DNA from: Cladobotryum mycophilum | Taxonomy: Eukaryota > Ascomycota > Sordariomycetes > Hypocreales > Hypocreaceae | Assembly (NCBI GenBank): GCA_036429605.1 | Contig: JAVFKD010000015.1 | Location: 2,069,421 to 2,133,420, forward strand | DNA length: 64,000 nucleotides | Direction of reading: 5' to 3' | In this document: in pieces, positions 1-10,664 of the stretch | Numbering within the stretch: position 1 is the stretch's first letter | How the letters are laid out: the number at the start of each line of letters is the position of its first letter | Notes under the pieces: model-generated | The model's database searches: none | Seen by the model: the letters and a program-made list of their open reading frames with translations, nothing else | What the model was told of the DNA's origin: nothing | Made by a program: the position numbers and the translations under genes

Positions 1-1040
1 CTGAGGCTGTGCTTGCCACTCTGAATAGAACGGACAGGATTATGGGTTTGCTGCTCGCCCGCAGCTCGGATTTCCTCGTTGTGCCTGTATTCTTGATCCA
101 TATTAAAGTTAATGACTTTCTTTGCCGTCTGGTTTCCTCCTCGGCCAAATAGCTCTCGTCTGGCTGCCGCAGAAAGATTCAAGTCATCGGCAACGGTATC
201 TAGTGACTCAGTGCCCACTCCGGTTGCTTGTGTATATGCGGCTTGTGAATAATCGATATCAGTGGGATATTGATCGGCACTTGCTCCTGTCTCAAATAGT
301 GGCTCGTACGCTTCGTTTTCCTTTGACGAGGAGGCCAGTGATGGTTCTTCAACATGCAAAGAGAATAGAGAAGTCTTTTTGGGTGGTGGAGCTGGGGTAG
401 CCTCTTCTTTTGCCGCTAAATTGGTAGCTTGGCTTGGTGTTTGTTTGTTTGCGGTTGCCGCCGATGGAGCCTTTACACCTCCTGTCTTGGGAGTTTTCTT
501 CTTTGCATTATTCCGTGCAACAGAGAGTGGTTTGAACATCAAAGGCTTCCCTACGAGCTTCACTTCCGAGGCAGGTTTCAGTTCATCTGGTATTGAAGGC
601 TCGGCTGCCCGTTTCGGCGGCGGTAGGCCCATGTCCCCTGATGTCGTCTCTGTATTCCCAAAGCCACTCGACTTTTCTCCATCACGACTGAATCCGACTT
701 CTGCACTGGTCTTTAAGTGAATACCCGGCCTTGCCTGGCTTGAAGATGACTTGATCACTCCTGGCTTGCCAATATTCTTAGGGGCTGGGAGAAACGAATT
801 GAACCCGGAGAAGAGACCACCGCCACCGCCCGTCCGCGAACGCTTAGTTGGAGGCTCATCGCTGGTTGTTGAAGCTGTAGCCGTCGCCTGGGGAAGGTTG
901 ACGATGATTTTGCCCGGGTTCGATCGGTCGACGACTTTCTGGAAGGCCGGCTTCTTGCCGTTTGGCTGGGGAACCTTTGCTGTCGTTGTGGCAGGGGCTT
1001 CAGATTCAGACTCGGACTCGGAATAGTCGACTAGACCCAT
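1..1040 (-). CDS. PRCC-family (MAD2B-interacting-like) nuclear protein, 3' end outside the window
   Basis: An open frame runs on the minus strand from the ATG at 1040-1038 to the window edge without a stop, giving about 346 residues. The protein opens with MGLVDYSESESESE, the acidic Ser/Glu start typical of PRCC proteins. A Pro/Gly/Lys-rich disordered middle follows (GGGGGLFSGFNSFLPAPK near residue 75). Near the edge the conserved PRCC-type segment begins (AARRELFGRGG, then INFNMDQEYRHNEEIRAAGE). Human PRCC is a nuclear protein linked to splicing and to MAD2B; fungal members are usually labelled mitotic checkpoint regulators, with little direct evidence. The conserved C-terminal tail lies outside the window, so an intron beyond position 1 cannot be excluded. 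The start is 377 bp from the divergent sin1 start. Family assignment is good; function is inferred. Confidence 0.8.
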   Translation of the reverse strand, partial: MGLVDYSESESESEAPATTTAKVPQPNGKKPAFQKVVDRSNPGKIIVNLPQATATASTTSDEPPTKRSRTGGGGGLFSGFNSFLPAPKNIGKPGVIKSSSSQARPGIHLKTSAEVGFSRDGEKSSGFGNTETTSGDMGLPPPKRAAEPSIPDELKPASEVKLVGKPLMFKPLSVARNNAKKKTPKTGGVKAPSAATANKQTPSQATNLAAKEEATPAPPPKKTSLFSLHVEEPSLASSSKENEAYEPLFETGASADQYPTDIDYSQAAYTQATGVGTESLDTVADDLNLSAAARRELFGRGGNQTAKKVINFNMDQEYRHNEEIRAAGEQQTHNPVRSIQSGKHSL

Positions 1041-1417
1041 TTTGAAGGTTTGTCTACGACTGCGACAAAATGTGGTGCAAATACTGGGACTTGGTGATGT
1101 GTTTCAAGGTTGATGAAAGGCGCGGGTTTGAAAATGCTACGGTGACGTTTACGCGCCGGACACTAAGGCCGTGCATAAATTCTACAGCAGGGGTCAGCCT
1201 TATCGAACCTTCGATAGTACCCCACGTTAACTTCCGACTACTGGCCTGCATCAACAATCCAGCTTTCGTCACTCCCACTACCTACTCTCTTTACCTCGAC
1301 GCCTAGCCTTGTTCATGTTTGACAAACATGTGAACACGTACTGCCTCTGATGTATTTTTCTTCCCATAGAATCGCTCTCTAATGCGCGGTCTGTGTCCTC
1401 ATCCCTCTTAACCCATC
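1041..1417. promoter_or_regulatory. Shared divergent promoter, PRCC-like gene / sin1
   Basis: This 377-bp gap lies between the two divergent start codons, so it must hold both promoters and both 5' leaders. I see no clear TATA box. No regulatory site could be assigned. Confidence 0.5.
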
Positions 1418-4111
1418 ATGTCTGTCATTCAACTAGAAGAGTGGGTTGCCCTGCATGGACTGTTTACTATGACCGCATCTAGGCCACAAAGCAAACTGCT
1501 AACACTTGCAATTCAGGCTCGTGGCGTACCAGCTTCGCACCAGTTACCTCAATGAGATTGCCGACGGCGTAGGCGAACGATTAATCACTGTCAATGACAG
1601 CGTTCTCAACACAGCCCCGTTCAAAGCGGCTGGCTGGCGACCGACCTCATCACACATCAAGCGAACACACTCTCCCCCGATTCCGACCGCAATCGCATCT
1701 GAATATTTTCAAGCTCCACGGCAAGCTGGTTTTGCATTGGAAGATGGCCTCGAAGATGGAGGCATGCTCACGGGTGGAGGGGCTGATACCGTAGGTCCTG
1801 GGGCGGCTACTAAGAGGCGCAGGCGCCGGGAACAGATGGAAGAAGAAGACAGCAGCGACCTGAGCGATGATAGTGAAGACGAAGCCGAACACAGAGCAGC
1901 TCAGCAAATAAAGTTTGCCAAAATGCCGGTCAGAAATCGTGCGGGATCATCGCCCCTTCAGAACTCCCAACTGAGACAACCAATTATCGGGAGCATATCG
2001 CCTCGAGCACCACGACGGGACTCTCAAACCTCTACGGGAACTTCTGTGGGGACAATCCCAGGGCGACCGCGAAGAGATACGGTTACCAGCAGCGAAGTGT
2101 CTTCCGAAAATGAGTTTGACGTGCCGACCGTATATAAGCATCGCGAAGCACGAGAAGCAGCGCGGATGGCAACAAGGGCAATGCGAATGCAGGACAAGAT
2201 TAACGAAGAACCTTCGCCTGGAATGCAACGGGTAGAGACCATACTGCCTGAGGAAGAGGACGATGACGATGACTCCGATGAGGACATGCTGGGAGATTAT
2301 GCGGCCAGTATTGACGAAGCTTCTATTCTGGATGTTGTAGAGAACCCTATTAATGCATCTCCCACTCGGCAGGTAGTGGGCACTCCCCCAAAGAACTTTA
2401 CAAGGCAGTCCACAATCAGAAGATCCCAGGCGCCTCCACCGATACCTAGGCTGGATGCTCTACCACCTCCACGACCAATGAGCACTATACGACCCTTGAG
2501 CGTTGTACAACCTCGGAGCTTGCTGTCGGCGGCATTGAAAGCTAAACAACATAAATCTACGATTCCGTTTCAAAAGTTTGCTCATTTTAGTGGTCAAGGA
2601 ACTAAAGGTGCCATCGCCGTCCGCATTTACGCTGCTTTCTCCAAGATACCCAACAAACCCTTTGAAGTCTTTATGCGTCCCAGAGTTCACGATGGACAGG
2701 GCGCGGAGAGGGCCGTCACTGTAGCCGACTTGATTGGGCTAGGCCTATATCGTTACAACGAGGAGAAGAGGGAGCCAAACATTGCACCCAAGAAGCGTAA
2801 CATTAACTGGTGGATGCTCAGGATGGTTGAGGAAGGGGGTGAAGTGGACGATGACTTTAAACCCTTTGAGCGGACAAAACCCCTGACGGATTTCACGACA
2901 GTTAACAATGCCAATATGAGAGGCGGTGGACGAATGCGATCCAACTCGAAAGTATATGATGAGTTTGCGATCGTGGAAGCCACTGAGGAGGAATTTGAAG
3001 AGAACCAGAAGCTGACTCCTCAAGAGGATGAGGACGGAGGCGACGATACCATTGAAGAGGCATCGCCCGCAAAGAACTTGGCTACCAATGCAAACACGCT
3101 ACTGCCACCAGCACGCCCAAGACAGAATCCTATTCTATTTACAACCTACCGAGCAAACACGTTTCTTGCGGATGCACCTCAAGCACGATCTACGACACCA
3201 AATATGAACCGTGGACAACAGAAGCTGTTGCGTATTTACATCATGTCTGCTGATATTGCAGCCGGCCAAATGGTTACCGTTGATATTACCACGGAAATGT
3301 ATCTTGCAGAGGTGCTGGATTTGGTGTGTCGTAAGAGACAGCTCGATAAAGCGAACCATGTATTGAAGATTCCTGGATCCGGAGCGGTGGTGATGCTCGA
3401 TCGGCCAGTGTCATCGATTGGAAATGTATCGGACCTGGAGTTGTACCGCAGGCGATTTGCTACGGATGGCCCCCTGGCGATGACCGGTTCACCAGGAAGC
3501 TCGTCACCCAAATCATCCATGCCGCTGCTAGACAGCCAGGTGCAGAAGAAGGACAAGAAGAAGAACCAGATTGGCGGCTCACACCCACTGGCTCGAGAGG
3601 TTGTGAAGAAGGATGAACTTGGTAGCGCAAACTACAAGAAGTACACGGTCTGGCGTAAGCAGCCAATGCGAATCGTGGGGATGAGTGAGCGGGTTCTGGT
3701 GATTGACGGCGAGTATATTCACATTGTGCCAGCCTCGGGAGGCAAGCCAGTGTACGACGGCGGGGGCAAGACGACGACGGTGCATTTCAGCAACGTGATT
3801 GGATGCAAGGTGCCACGAAAGCATCCTACAAACGTCAAGGTGAGTTTTCTTTCCACGAAACCAATGAAGAGAAGATTGTGGCAAGCTCCTCCAACTGCCC
3901 GAATGGGAAGTCTGCGAGTTGCTCAGCCTCCTTTTTTAGCTCTTCCTGCAAAGCGGTTTAAGCAACTGACACATGGTGATCCCAAAAATAGCTCGTTGTG
4001 TATAAGGCTACGGAAAGCAAACGGTACGATTTCGAGGCTCGGGGGGCTGACGAAGCGGCCGAGATAGTTGCAGAGCTAAAGAAGGGTATTTCGCCTTACC
4101 GGGAGGTTTGA
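1418..4111 (+). CDS. sin1: Sin1/Avo1, TORC2 subunit (CRIM, RBD-like and PH domains)
   Basis: Three exons: 1418-1440, 1517-3839 and 3992-4111 (821 aa). Exon 1 encodes MSVIQLE plus two bases of the next codon; its GTGGGT donor joins after CTAAC and ATTCAG to the conserved fungal Sin1 start LVAYQLRTSYLNEIADGVGE. A long acidic disordered region follows. The CRIM domain, which binds AGC-kinase substrates, lies at about residues 370-505 (AVRIYAAFSKIPNKPFEVF, INWWMLRMVE). A Ras-binding-like ubiquitin fold is at about 579-642, and a PH domain at about 709-821 contains YTVWRKQPMRIVG. The second intron (152 nt, branch CTGAC) must be removed to complete the PH domain; reading through it gives a false C-terminus. 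Sin1 is the TORC2 subunit that recruits substrates such as Gad8/Ypk and helps place the complex at membranes. Confidence 0.93.
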
Positions 4112-5527
4112 TGGCGCACATCGGGAATGGGGGCACGTGCATGGATACATTGTATTACAGGGGATCAGCAATTTTGGAGTGATTTTTTCTTTCCTTTACA
4201 TAATACAGAGGACGTTTGTCTCAATGGAACGCGTGGACATACACGCATACCTATTATGTCGTTGGCATACGTAGTTCATGACGATGGAAAATGTGAGTTG
4301 GGGAGGACAATGACGAGTTTGTGGCTTGGTCGTTTGGGACATGTCACTACTCTATCGTATCGTGCCTTTTGGGTTCGGGTCGTTGTCCATGCGCGTCTCT
4401 AACTTTGGGACTACTTGACAATAACGTCTCCCAGAGGCGGATGATGATTCGAGTCCTGATCACCGTAAGACCAGTGCCCAGCGCAGGGAGGCGTTGCTGA
4501 CTTGAGATCGGGGGGGGGGCGCCGTTTGTATTTCGATTCAAAGGCAATGTAAGGCGAGGCGAGGCGGTTGTGTGGCTTGTCTATCAGCCCGTGGCCGGTG
4601 ATGGCGTTTCATTCAATAAGTCAGGGACACAAACACCCGGAAACATTAGTGGAACTTTCTTTTCTTTTTTTCCTTTTTCCTCCTATGAAATAGGGAGGAA
4701 GGAAGCCTAGATGCTTTCAGGAACTTGGTGTAAGAATTAAAAGTCAATGTGGATGGGGGGTATCAGGCATATTTCGAGCACAAGAATAGACCAAATATCA
4801 GTTGTAACACACACACAGATTGAAGATCCCACTCTCGCGGAAAGCAAAGCCCGTCATCTAACAAGATGACACCCCGTTTGGCATAGCTCGGAAACGGCGG
4901 ACAACAGGGATTAAAAATACAAGATGATGAGACGTTGTTTGCTTGGAGCTCCACTACGCCTTTGGATCGAGGATACAAGCTTTTTCTTTTTCTTTCTTGG
5001 GAGTGGGTAAAACCCGGGGTAAGTCGGGAGAGATGTTGGGCATTTGGGAAACATGACTTGCTGGGGGGAAAAGGCATCAAGCCACAAGGGCGGAATTTAA
5101 CGTCATCTTCATTGTGTTTATGAGTAAGTTGGAGAATACGAGAGGATACTACGTGTAGTTGGAGGGTTGAATCGTGTGATTATGCAGCTGATCGGGATGA
5201 AGGTGTATCCTGTAACCCCGTAGTGGTGGTGGTGGGATATGTGAACTATTACTATAGACCTGCAGTATGGATGAAACACGCCACCATCATCAACTCTCAT
5301 CGGAGACTTTACGAGTAATCTGACAAAGGATACATAACATCACCATCATATGACCATCATTTCTTTTCGGAAATTATCACTCATTTCTCAGCCCAACAGA
5401 GATGATATCCATTTGAGAGGGGAAATTGAATGCAGATTAGTATAATGTAATCAACTACAACCCCCATGCATGCCTCCTCCCCCCATCTCCCCTCCTCTCC
5501 CCTTGCCCCTCTTCCCCTGACTGAAGA
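4112..5527. other. Convergent 3' regions of sin1 and pfd1, no gene seen
   Basis: About 1.4 kb between two converging genes. It has a G9 run near 4511-4519 and T-rich tracts (about 4661-4680) that may serve 3'-end formation. Open frames here are short and have no recognisable protein character. Confidence 0.6.
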
Positions 5528-6092
5528 TCACGACCTAGCACCTAGCATTTGCTCGATATGCTCGCGGCTGTTTTTGTGCGTAGTCTCGAGGTAATGCAGC
5601 CGCTGGTTCAACTTGTCGACATCGCCATCCAGGTCTTGCGTCTGGCGGGTCAATTTCTGCCGCAGAGTCTGTACAGGCAGCGAGACAAACCTGAAGTGAG
5701 CCAAGGGGATAGAGCAGCCCCCGTCCGTTAGTCTGGGTACATTTCATAACGAGGTGGTTCATGTGAAAAACAAAACTTTTTTTTGGGTCCTTACATCTTG
5801 CCAACGCCCTCGTAGACGACGGCGTCCTTGGGGAGAGTGTCCATCTCGCCGAGCGTCAGTCTGACCAGGCGTTGCTCGCGTTGCTTCGCCGTGATCTGGG
5901 AGCGAGCCAGGCCGATCTGCTGCTGCGCAGCCACGGCTTGCGTCTCAATCTCACGGACCAACTATAATTTTTTTTTAATTTATTCATTTGTCAGTCGGAT
6001 TTCTTATTAATCAAAAGGTTGAGAAGAGTTTTATCTCTCTACGATTGAGCCTATCAACCGACCTTTTGAAGAGCTTCGTTGGGTATCGACAT
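5528..6092 (-). CDS. pfd1: Prefoldin subunit 1 (beta-type)
   Basis: Minus strand, three exons: 6092-6063, 5961-5795 and 5690-5528 (119 aa). The joins give MSIPNEALQK, then LVREIETQAVAAQQQIGLA, then MFVSLPVQTLRQKL, ending in HIEQMLGARS. The pattern is that of a beta prefoldin: an N-terminal coiled-coil helix, a short beta hairpin around the family signature VVYEGVGKMF, and a second coiled-coil helix. Prefoldin is a cytosolic hexamer that hands unfolded actin and tubulin to the CCT chaperonin. The first donor (GTCGGT) is weak, but only this join keeps frame and family sequence. The second join uses GTAAGG and TTCAG. The length matches the family. Confidence 0.9.
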
Positions 6093-6369
6093 GTTTTCCT
6101 TTTTTTATCTCAAAGGTTTAATAAGTGAAAGACGTTGGAAGTTTTTGGGGCTATACTAAAGTAGGACAATTTTTTGGGATGAGGAGAAATTTTATGGGGG
6201 GTTGTGACCTTTGACCTCTCTCCCCTAGCCTAGCGTTGCTTTTGATCCACACAGGGTAATCGAGGTCCATGGTTGTTGTTGTTGGTGCTGCATCCGCTGT
6301 GACGCCATTTATTACGAACAAGTGGCTCAGCTCAGCAAAGGAAGATGGAGAAAAAGGAGAGAGAAGAGA

Positions 6370-6370
<1 letters not shown>

Positions 6371-6427
<57 letters not shown>
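6371..6427. repeat. (CG)5 followed by (AG)n microsatellite
   Basis: A pure CG run at 6371-6380 passes directly into about 23 AG units. It lies about 280-335 bp upstream of the pfd1 start and reads as a long CT tract in that gene's sense orientation. Confidence 0.95.
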
Positions 6428-6430
<3 letters not shown>

Positions 6431-7474
6431 CTTGGGAGGTTTCCAAAAACAGACCGCCAGCTGTGGTACGACAACAACTGTAGTATTAACTAAAATCTGC
6501 CCCAGCTGGAGGATGTGTAAAGCCTTCAGAGCCTGAGCTAAAGACCAAAGGTAGGTAGTCCAAGCGACCTCTAGAACTTCCAAGTTGTATCGAGTCAAGA
6601 AAAGGTACGGAACCATATCAAGCGGAATGAGAGTTGCCGTGCTGGCGCAAGACTTTTGACTATATTTTTCTCTCTTTTTTTCTTTTCTTTTTATTAATTT
6701 TTAATTTTTATTAATTTCTACTTTGCCCGAGTCCAAAGAGGCATTATTAGGGGCGAACGGCAAGATGAGGATGAAATTCAAAACCCATTTGCCTCACCCG
6801 TTGCGTTGCGTTGCATAAGGTGCACGACAGTTCAAGTCCTAGCAAAATGTGTGGCGCAACGCACAATGCCACCACCAAAACCTACCACTCAAAGCCCATT
6901 TGCTTTTTGATCAAACGTCCAAGCACAAGACACCGCTTCGATGCAAAACCAAAAAAAAAACACCAACATTTTTCCCGTCTTACCTTGGGCACTTTACCTG
7001 TACGAAGTTATGTAATAGCCTCTTTACAAACCGCAACCGTTGATACCAATTCTTGTACGTACCTTGTTTTACCCAAAAGCGTCATACACCACCCCCAAGT
7101 AACTTGTAGTCTCTCCCCCTCTGATGTCAGAGCTTGCGGCGCAGGCAGGGCAACCACACGACTAGTAACCCCCCAAAAAGAAAGACCCCGAACCAGGGGA
7201 TCCAGACCTGTTTAAGCTGAGGCTGATCGGCTCCATGGTGTGGATTTGTTTTTTCTGGCCTTGATTCTTTTTCTGGAATGAGTCGCAACAGGGTTTCACC
7301 CCCCTCCACAGTAGCCAAGCCTCGATGCCGGCTTGGGCGAGGTAGGGGGAGGCCTGAGCTATGATGAAGCTATGGATGCAATCGATCTACCGGGCTGTGT
7401 GTGTGTGTGCGGTCACCAAAGTCAACATTACCTTGGAACGGTGTAAGCTTGGTTTCTGGGGGTTGTTGTTGTTG

Positions 7475-7482
7475 TATATATA
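7475..7482 (+). promoter_or_regulatory. Likely TATA box of the Ser/Ala-rich secreted protein gene
   Basis: TATATATA lies 171 bp upstream of the ATG at 7653 and is followed by a pyrimidine/CA-rich leader, a plausible arrangement for a strongly expressed fungal gene. Confidence 0.5.
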
Positions 7483-7652
7483 GATCCCGGTGCTTCCCCC
7501 TTAGACCTCGAGGTTTATTTCTTCCCAGCAAGATATTCATTCCCATCTAAAGCCCTTGAGATCCCATTACCACCTGAGAACTTATACACTTTTATTATAA
7601 TCCATCCTATTGTTTAGTTCTACGTCACAACCACAACCACACAAAAGTCAAG

Positions 7653-8250
7653 ATGAAGTTCTCCAGCATCGCTACTCTTGCTCTCGTCGCCCTGGTTCAG
7701 GTAAGTCACCACTACATCACATCTCTTCAGCCCTACACCATACTCACATCCCCCTCTCTAGGCTGAGCCCGCCCCAGCTCCCCAGCCCGACTTCATCGAC
7801 TCCATCTCCACCTTCGTCACTGGTGCCGTCGGCGCCGCCTCCTCGGCCGTCAACGAGATCCACTCCTCCATCGACGCCGGCGGCTCCAAGGCCGGCTCCA
7901 TCGCCAGCGAGGCCATATCCTCCATCAACGCCGGACGCTCCGAGGCCGGCTCCTTCATCTCCTCCGTCGTCTCCGCCGCCAAGTCCAAGCCCTCCGAGGT
8001 CATCGCCAGCCTGACCAGCGAGGCCGGCGCCAAGTTCAGCTCCCTCAGCAGCGTCATCGCCACGGCCTCGGGCGACGCCAAGTCGAGCGCCCAGAGCGAG
8101 GCCTCCAAGCTGAGCGAGAGCCTGGCTTCTGCGACGAGCTCTGCCGCTGCGGCTGCGTCCACGGCGAAGCAGGACCATGCGCCCGCGCCCACAGCGTTTA
8201 TGGCTTTCGGCGCCTTGATGGGCGGCGCCGCTGTTCTTGCCAACATGTAA
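7653..8250 (+). CDS. Secreted Ser/Ala-rich cell-wall-type protein, possibly GPI-anchored
   Basis: Two exons, 7653-7700 and 7762-8250 (178 aa), with a clean GTAAGT...CTAG intron placed exactly at the end of the signal peptide. Residues 1-16 (MKFSSIATLALVALVQ) form a signal peptide; the mature start is AEPAPAPQP. The body is almost entirely Ser, Ala, Gly and small polar residues in imperfect helical repeats of about 20 residues (SSIDAGGSKAGS, SSINAGRSEAGS). There is no cysteine. The C-terminus is weakly hydrophobic (TAFMAFGALMGGAAVLANM) and could be a GPI-attachment signal, although it is short. Codons strongly prefer C or G at the third position, as in abundant fungal proteins. I recognise no named family; a structural surface or wall protein is an inference. 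Confidence 0.85.
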
Positions 8251-8743
8251 ATGGCTTGTTTTGGTATCAAGCACGGCTGAATAGCTGGATAGTTTTTTAA
8301 ACTACGAGGAAGGAGATGAGAGAGGAATGGATTGGAAAATACCCTTAATATGTTGTATCGCTCATGGGATATGAGCCATCACTTACACGCAAAGGAGCTG
8401 CTGTCATGAGGACTGAGCTTCTGAGAATGATTGTTACGATGTTACAGGTCCTAGGGATTGCATCAAATTGGCGCATATACGGTCCATTGATCCTTATTAG
8501 GCTGCTTGTTAAATGAAATTATTTACTATTTTAGAACTCGTCTCTTTTATTTCTATGCTGAATCTTTTCCCTGTCGTGGTTGCAACTCCATCTGCACCGA
8601 TCGACCAACCATCTCCACATCAAATAATCTGTAAACATGCGATATGAGGCGGTAATAAGGCAAGGAAAATAGGATCCAAGCTAAAAATGGGGCATCTTAA
8701 TCCAGTTGTTGATAATATTTACATCCAGCTAATGCCATGGCCA
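8251..8743. other. Convergent 3' regions, no gene seen
   Basis: About 490 bp between two converging genes, AT-rich around 8505-8560. Nothing else was recognised. Confidence 0.6.
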
Positions 8744-9742
8744 TTACCGCAAAGGCTTCTCTGACCGCATGTCGTTCCAGAGCATATCCACAATCTGGAA
8801 CACCGCAGTCACATCCTTGATGACCTCGCCGTCAACCTGTCCGCCTAGTTTCTGCTGTATCTTGTCGGGATGCCAGCGCACTCGCTCATCCTTCAGCCTG
8901 GCCGCAAATTCCTTCTCCCCGATATTCTCTAGGTCTAGCCCGAAAATGAAGAAATCACGGACGTCCTTCTCGTTTATGTCTTTTCGCTGGCCGCCTTCCA
9001 TCGGCCAAGACATGGACTCCAGCGTACCATCCCATGCTGCCCACGCCTGGGTATATGCTTCCCAGCCATCAACCCAGCGTCGTCTTCTCCGGCGCTCTTC
9101 ACCCCGGCGAAGGCTACGCTCCATGTCCTCGTGAAGTTTGCGATTCTGCCGTTCCTCGTCCTTCTTCTTCTTGCGCTCCTTCTCCCGCCGTTCTCTCTCC
9201 TCCAAAAGTCCAGCGTGGGTCTTCTCCCACATTTTCCGCCGCACATAGGTAGCGTACTCTTCCTCGGTCATCTGCTCGAGCTCGCCCGAGGGCCCGACCT
9301 TTTCGGACGAGTAGACATGCACAGGTTGCCCATACACACTCTCCCAGTATGAGGCGCCTTCGTCGTCTGCCATGGCATCGAAGAGCGACTCGCGAAAGGC
9401 TACGTCGGGGTCGAGCTGCGGCGTATCGTGTGGGTTCGGGGGCGTGGGAGAGCGGTGCCGTCGTCGACGATGACGGTGATGACGTCGGCGAGAGGAGTCA
9501 CGGCTGTGATCATCTCGAGATCTGTGTTTGCTCCTCTCTCCCTTTAGCTTTAGGCGCGAGCCCCTCGGTTTCGTTGCGTCTGTACGATTCTCGTCATGGT
9601 GGTCTTGGCCTCCTGACGGGGCAGAGTCATTGGTGGGAGATTCGCGGTTACGATCATTTCTTCGAGATCTCTTTGGCGAATTCTCTGGATTTATTGATGA
9701 CAGCACGTGGCGCCGCTTTGGCGATGCAGGCGCGCTGCTCAT
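8744..9742 (-). CDS. NFKBIL1-like protein with RS-rich N-terminus and J-domain-like C-terminus
   Basis: A single uninterrupted exon of 332 aa starting MSSAPASPKRRHVL. Residues 20-105 are rich in Arg, Ser and His with RS/RH repeats, typical of splicing-linked nuclear proteins. The middle is a long charged helix (EERERREKERKKKKDEERQ) and probable coiled coil. The C-terminal part contains VRWHPDKIQQKLGGQVDGEV, which resembles the HPD-bearing helix of J-domains and the matching segment of NFKBIL1. Human NFKBIL1 is linked to pre-mRNA processing; fungal members are essentially uncharacterised. Whether it acts with Hsp70 is open, because a full J-domain is not obvious. The single-exon structure and conserved C-terminus make the gene itself secure. 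Confidence 0.8.
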   Translation of the reverse strand: MSSAPASPKRRHVLSSINPENSPKRSRRNDRNRESPTNDSAPSGGQDHHDENRTDATKPRGSRLKLKGERSKHRSRDDHSRDSSRRRHHRHRRRRHRSPTPPNPHDTPQLDPDVAFRESLFDAMADDEGASYWESVYGQPVHVYSSEKVGPSGELEQMTEEEYATYVRRKMWEKTHAGLLEERERREKERKKKKDEERQNRKLHEDMERSLRRGEERRRRRRWVDGWEAYTQAWAAWDGTLESMSWPMEGGQRKDINEKDVRDFFIFGLDLENIGEKEFAARLKDERVRWHPDKIQQKLGGQVDGEVIKDVTAVFQIVDMLWNDMRSEKPLR

Positions 9743-10664
9743 GGTGGAAATGCCATGCTCAAGACCAGTCGCTGGTTGGTGATGTTACGGAACGAGGGAG
9801 TCAAGTTTACGAGAAGATGCAGGTTGATGTTTCTGAGTCTGGAGGCTTGCACGTGGGGCCACTTCTTTTTTGTTCAGCATGTACTCTCAACTCCGTACTG
9901 CCGCCCACTATTTACAGCCCCCGCCAGTGTCTCAAACCGCTGGGGAATACCTAGTCAAAGAACGTTGGAAGATAGAAGAGCCATCGTCATCATCTGATAT
10001 TTATTAATTGCCGTCTATACCATTTCTGGTATATTGTGTATACCATGTGTAGTCGTCAGCTTTATAAAATATCCATAGTGATTCATATGCATAGGTACTA
10101 ATCTAGTACCCGACGTTTAAAGACAACCTTAGAGAGGTTGAGCTCCTTGCATGACCCAAACAGCTTCCAATGTATGCATACACTTGACCTAGCACAGCAT
10201 GTATAAAATAAAACAAGTCCATGTATTGAAGATCCGTATAAATAGACGCTTCTAAATGGATTTTTTATACGATACAAATTTATAGCACATTCAAGCTTCT
10301 CCATCGTAGGGCGATAGCGGACCAGAGCTAGAGATCAGAGAAGTGGGGCCTTAGACGGCTTGCCCGACCAGGGATGTTGTGACACGAATTGACAGAGACA
10401 GATCTAAAACCGATCACCAGATTTCAGTTTCGATCGCAAACTCAACACTTTTTGTTTTTTGCTTCGCCGCCAATTCACATCCTCGCCTCCTCCGAACGGC
10501 AGCTTCCGTACTTTAATAGAGGCTGTCATCATTCTCGTTATCTTATCCTTCTTTTCTGGGGAATCGCCGCTCCCGAAGGCCATGTTGCGCAGATGACCAT
10601 TAAATAACGGACCCCTATTTTCCCACTGAGTTGAGTTTGCGCCGGTCACAACCAGCTCTCCACC
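9743..10664. other. Divergent upstream region, NFKBIL1-like gene / ZIP transporter
   Basis: Contains both promoters. It is AT-rich around 10000-10290. No coding region supported. Confidence 0.55.

Larger units (their letters stand above)
6093..7652. other. Intergenic region with divergent promoters and a dinucleotide repeat
   Basis: Holds the pfd1 upstream region, a CG/AG microsatellite (6371-6427), AT-rich sequence near 6660-6720, and the promoter of the secreted-protein gene to the right. No coding region could be supported. Confidence 0.55.

Noticed and set aside
901..930. GGTTCGATC resembling a tRNA B-box (also at 28793 and 35158)
   Set aside because: These lie in coding sequence or lack a matching A-box and cloverleaf. 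No tRNA found in the window.
7744..8274. Long Gly/Ala-rich frames on the minus strand
   Set aside because: They are the antisense shadow of the Ser/Ala-rich secreted protein, whose GC-rich codons keep other frames open.
9349..9954. 201-codon plus-strand frame across the 5' end of the NFKBIL1-like gene
   Set aside because: Antisense to a well-supported coding exon; no domain and no conserved motif.
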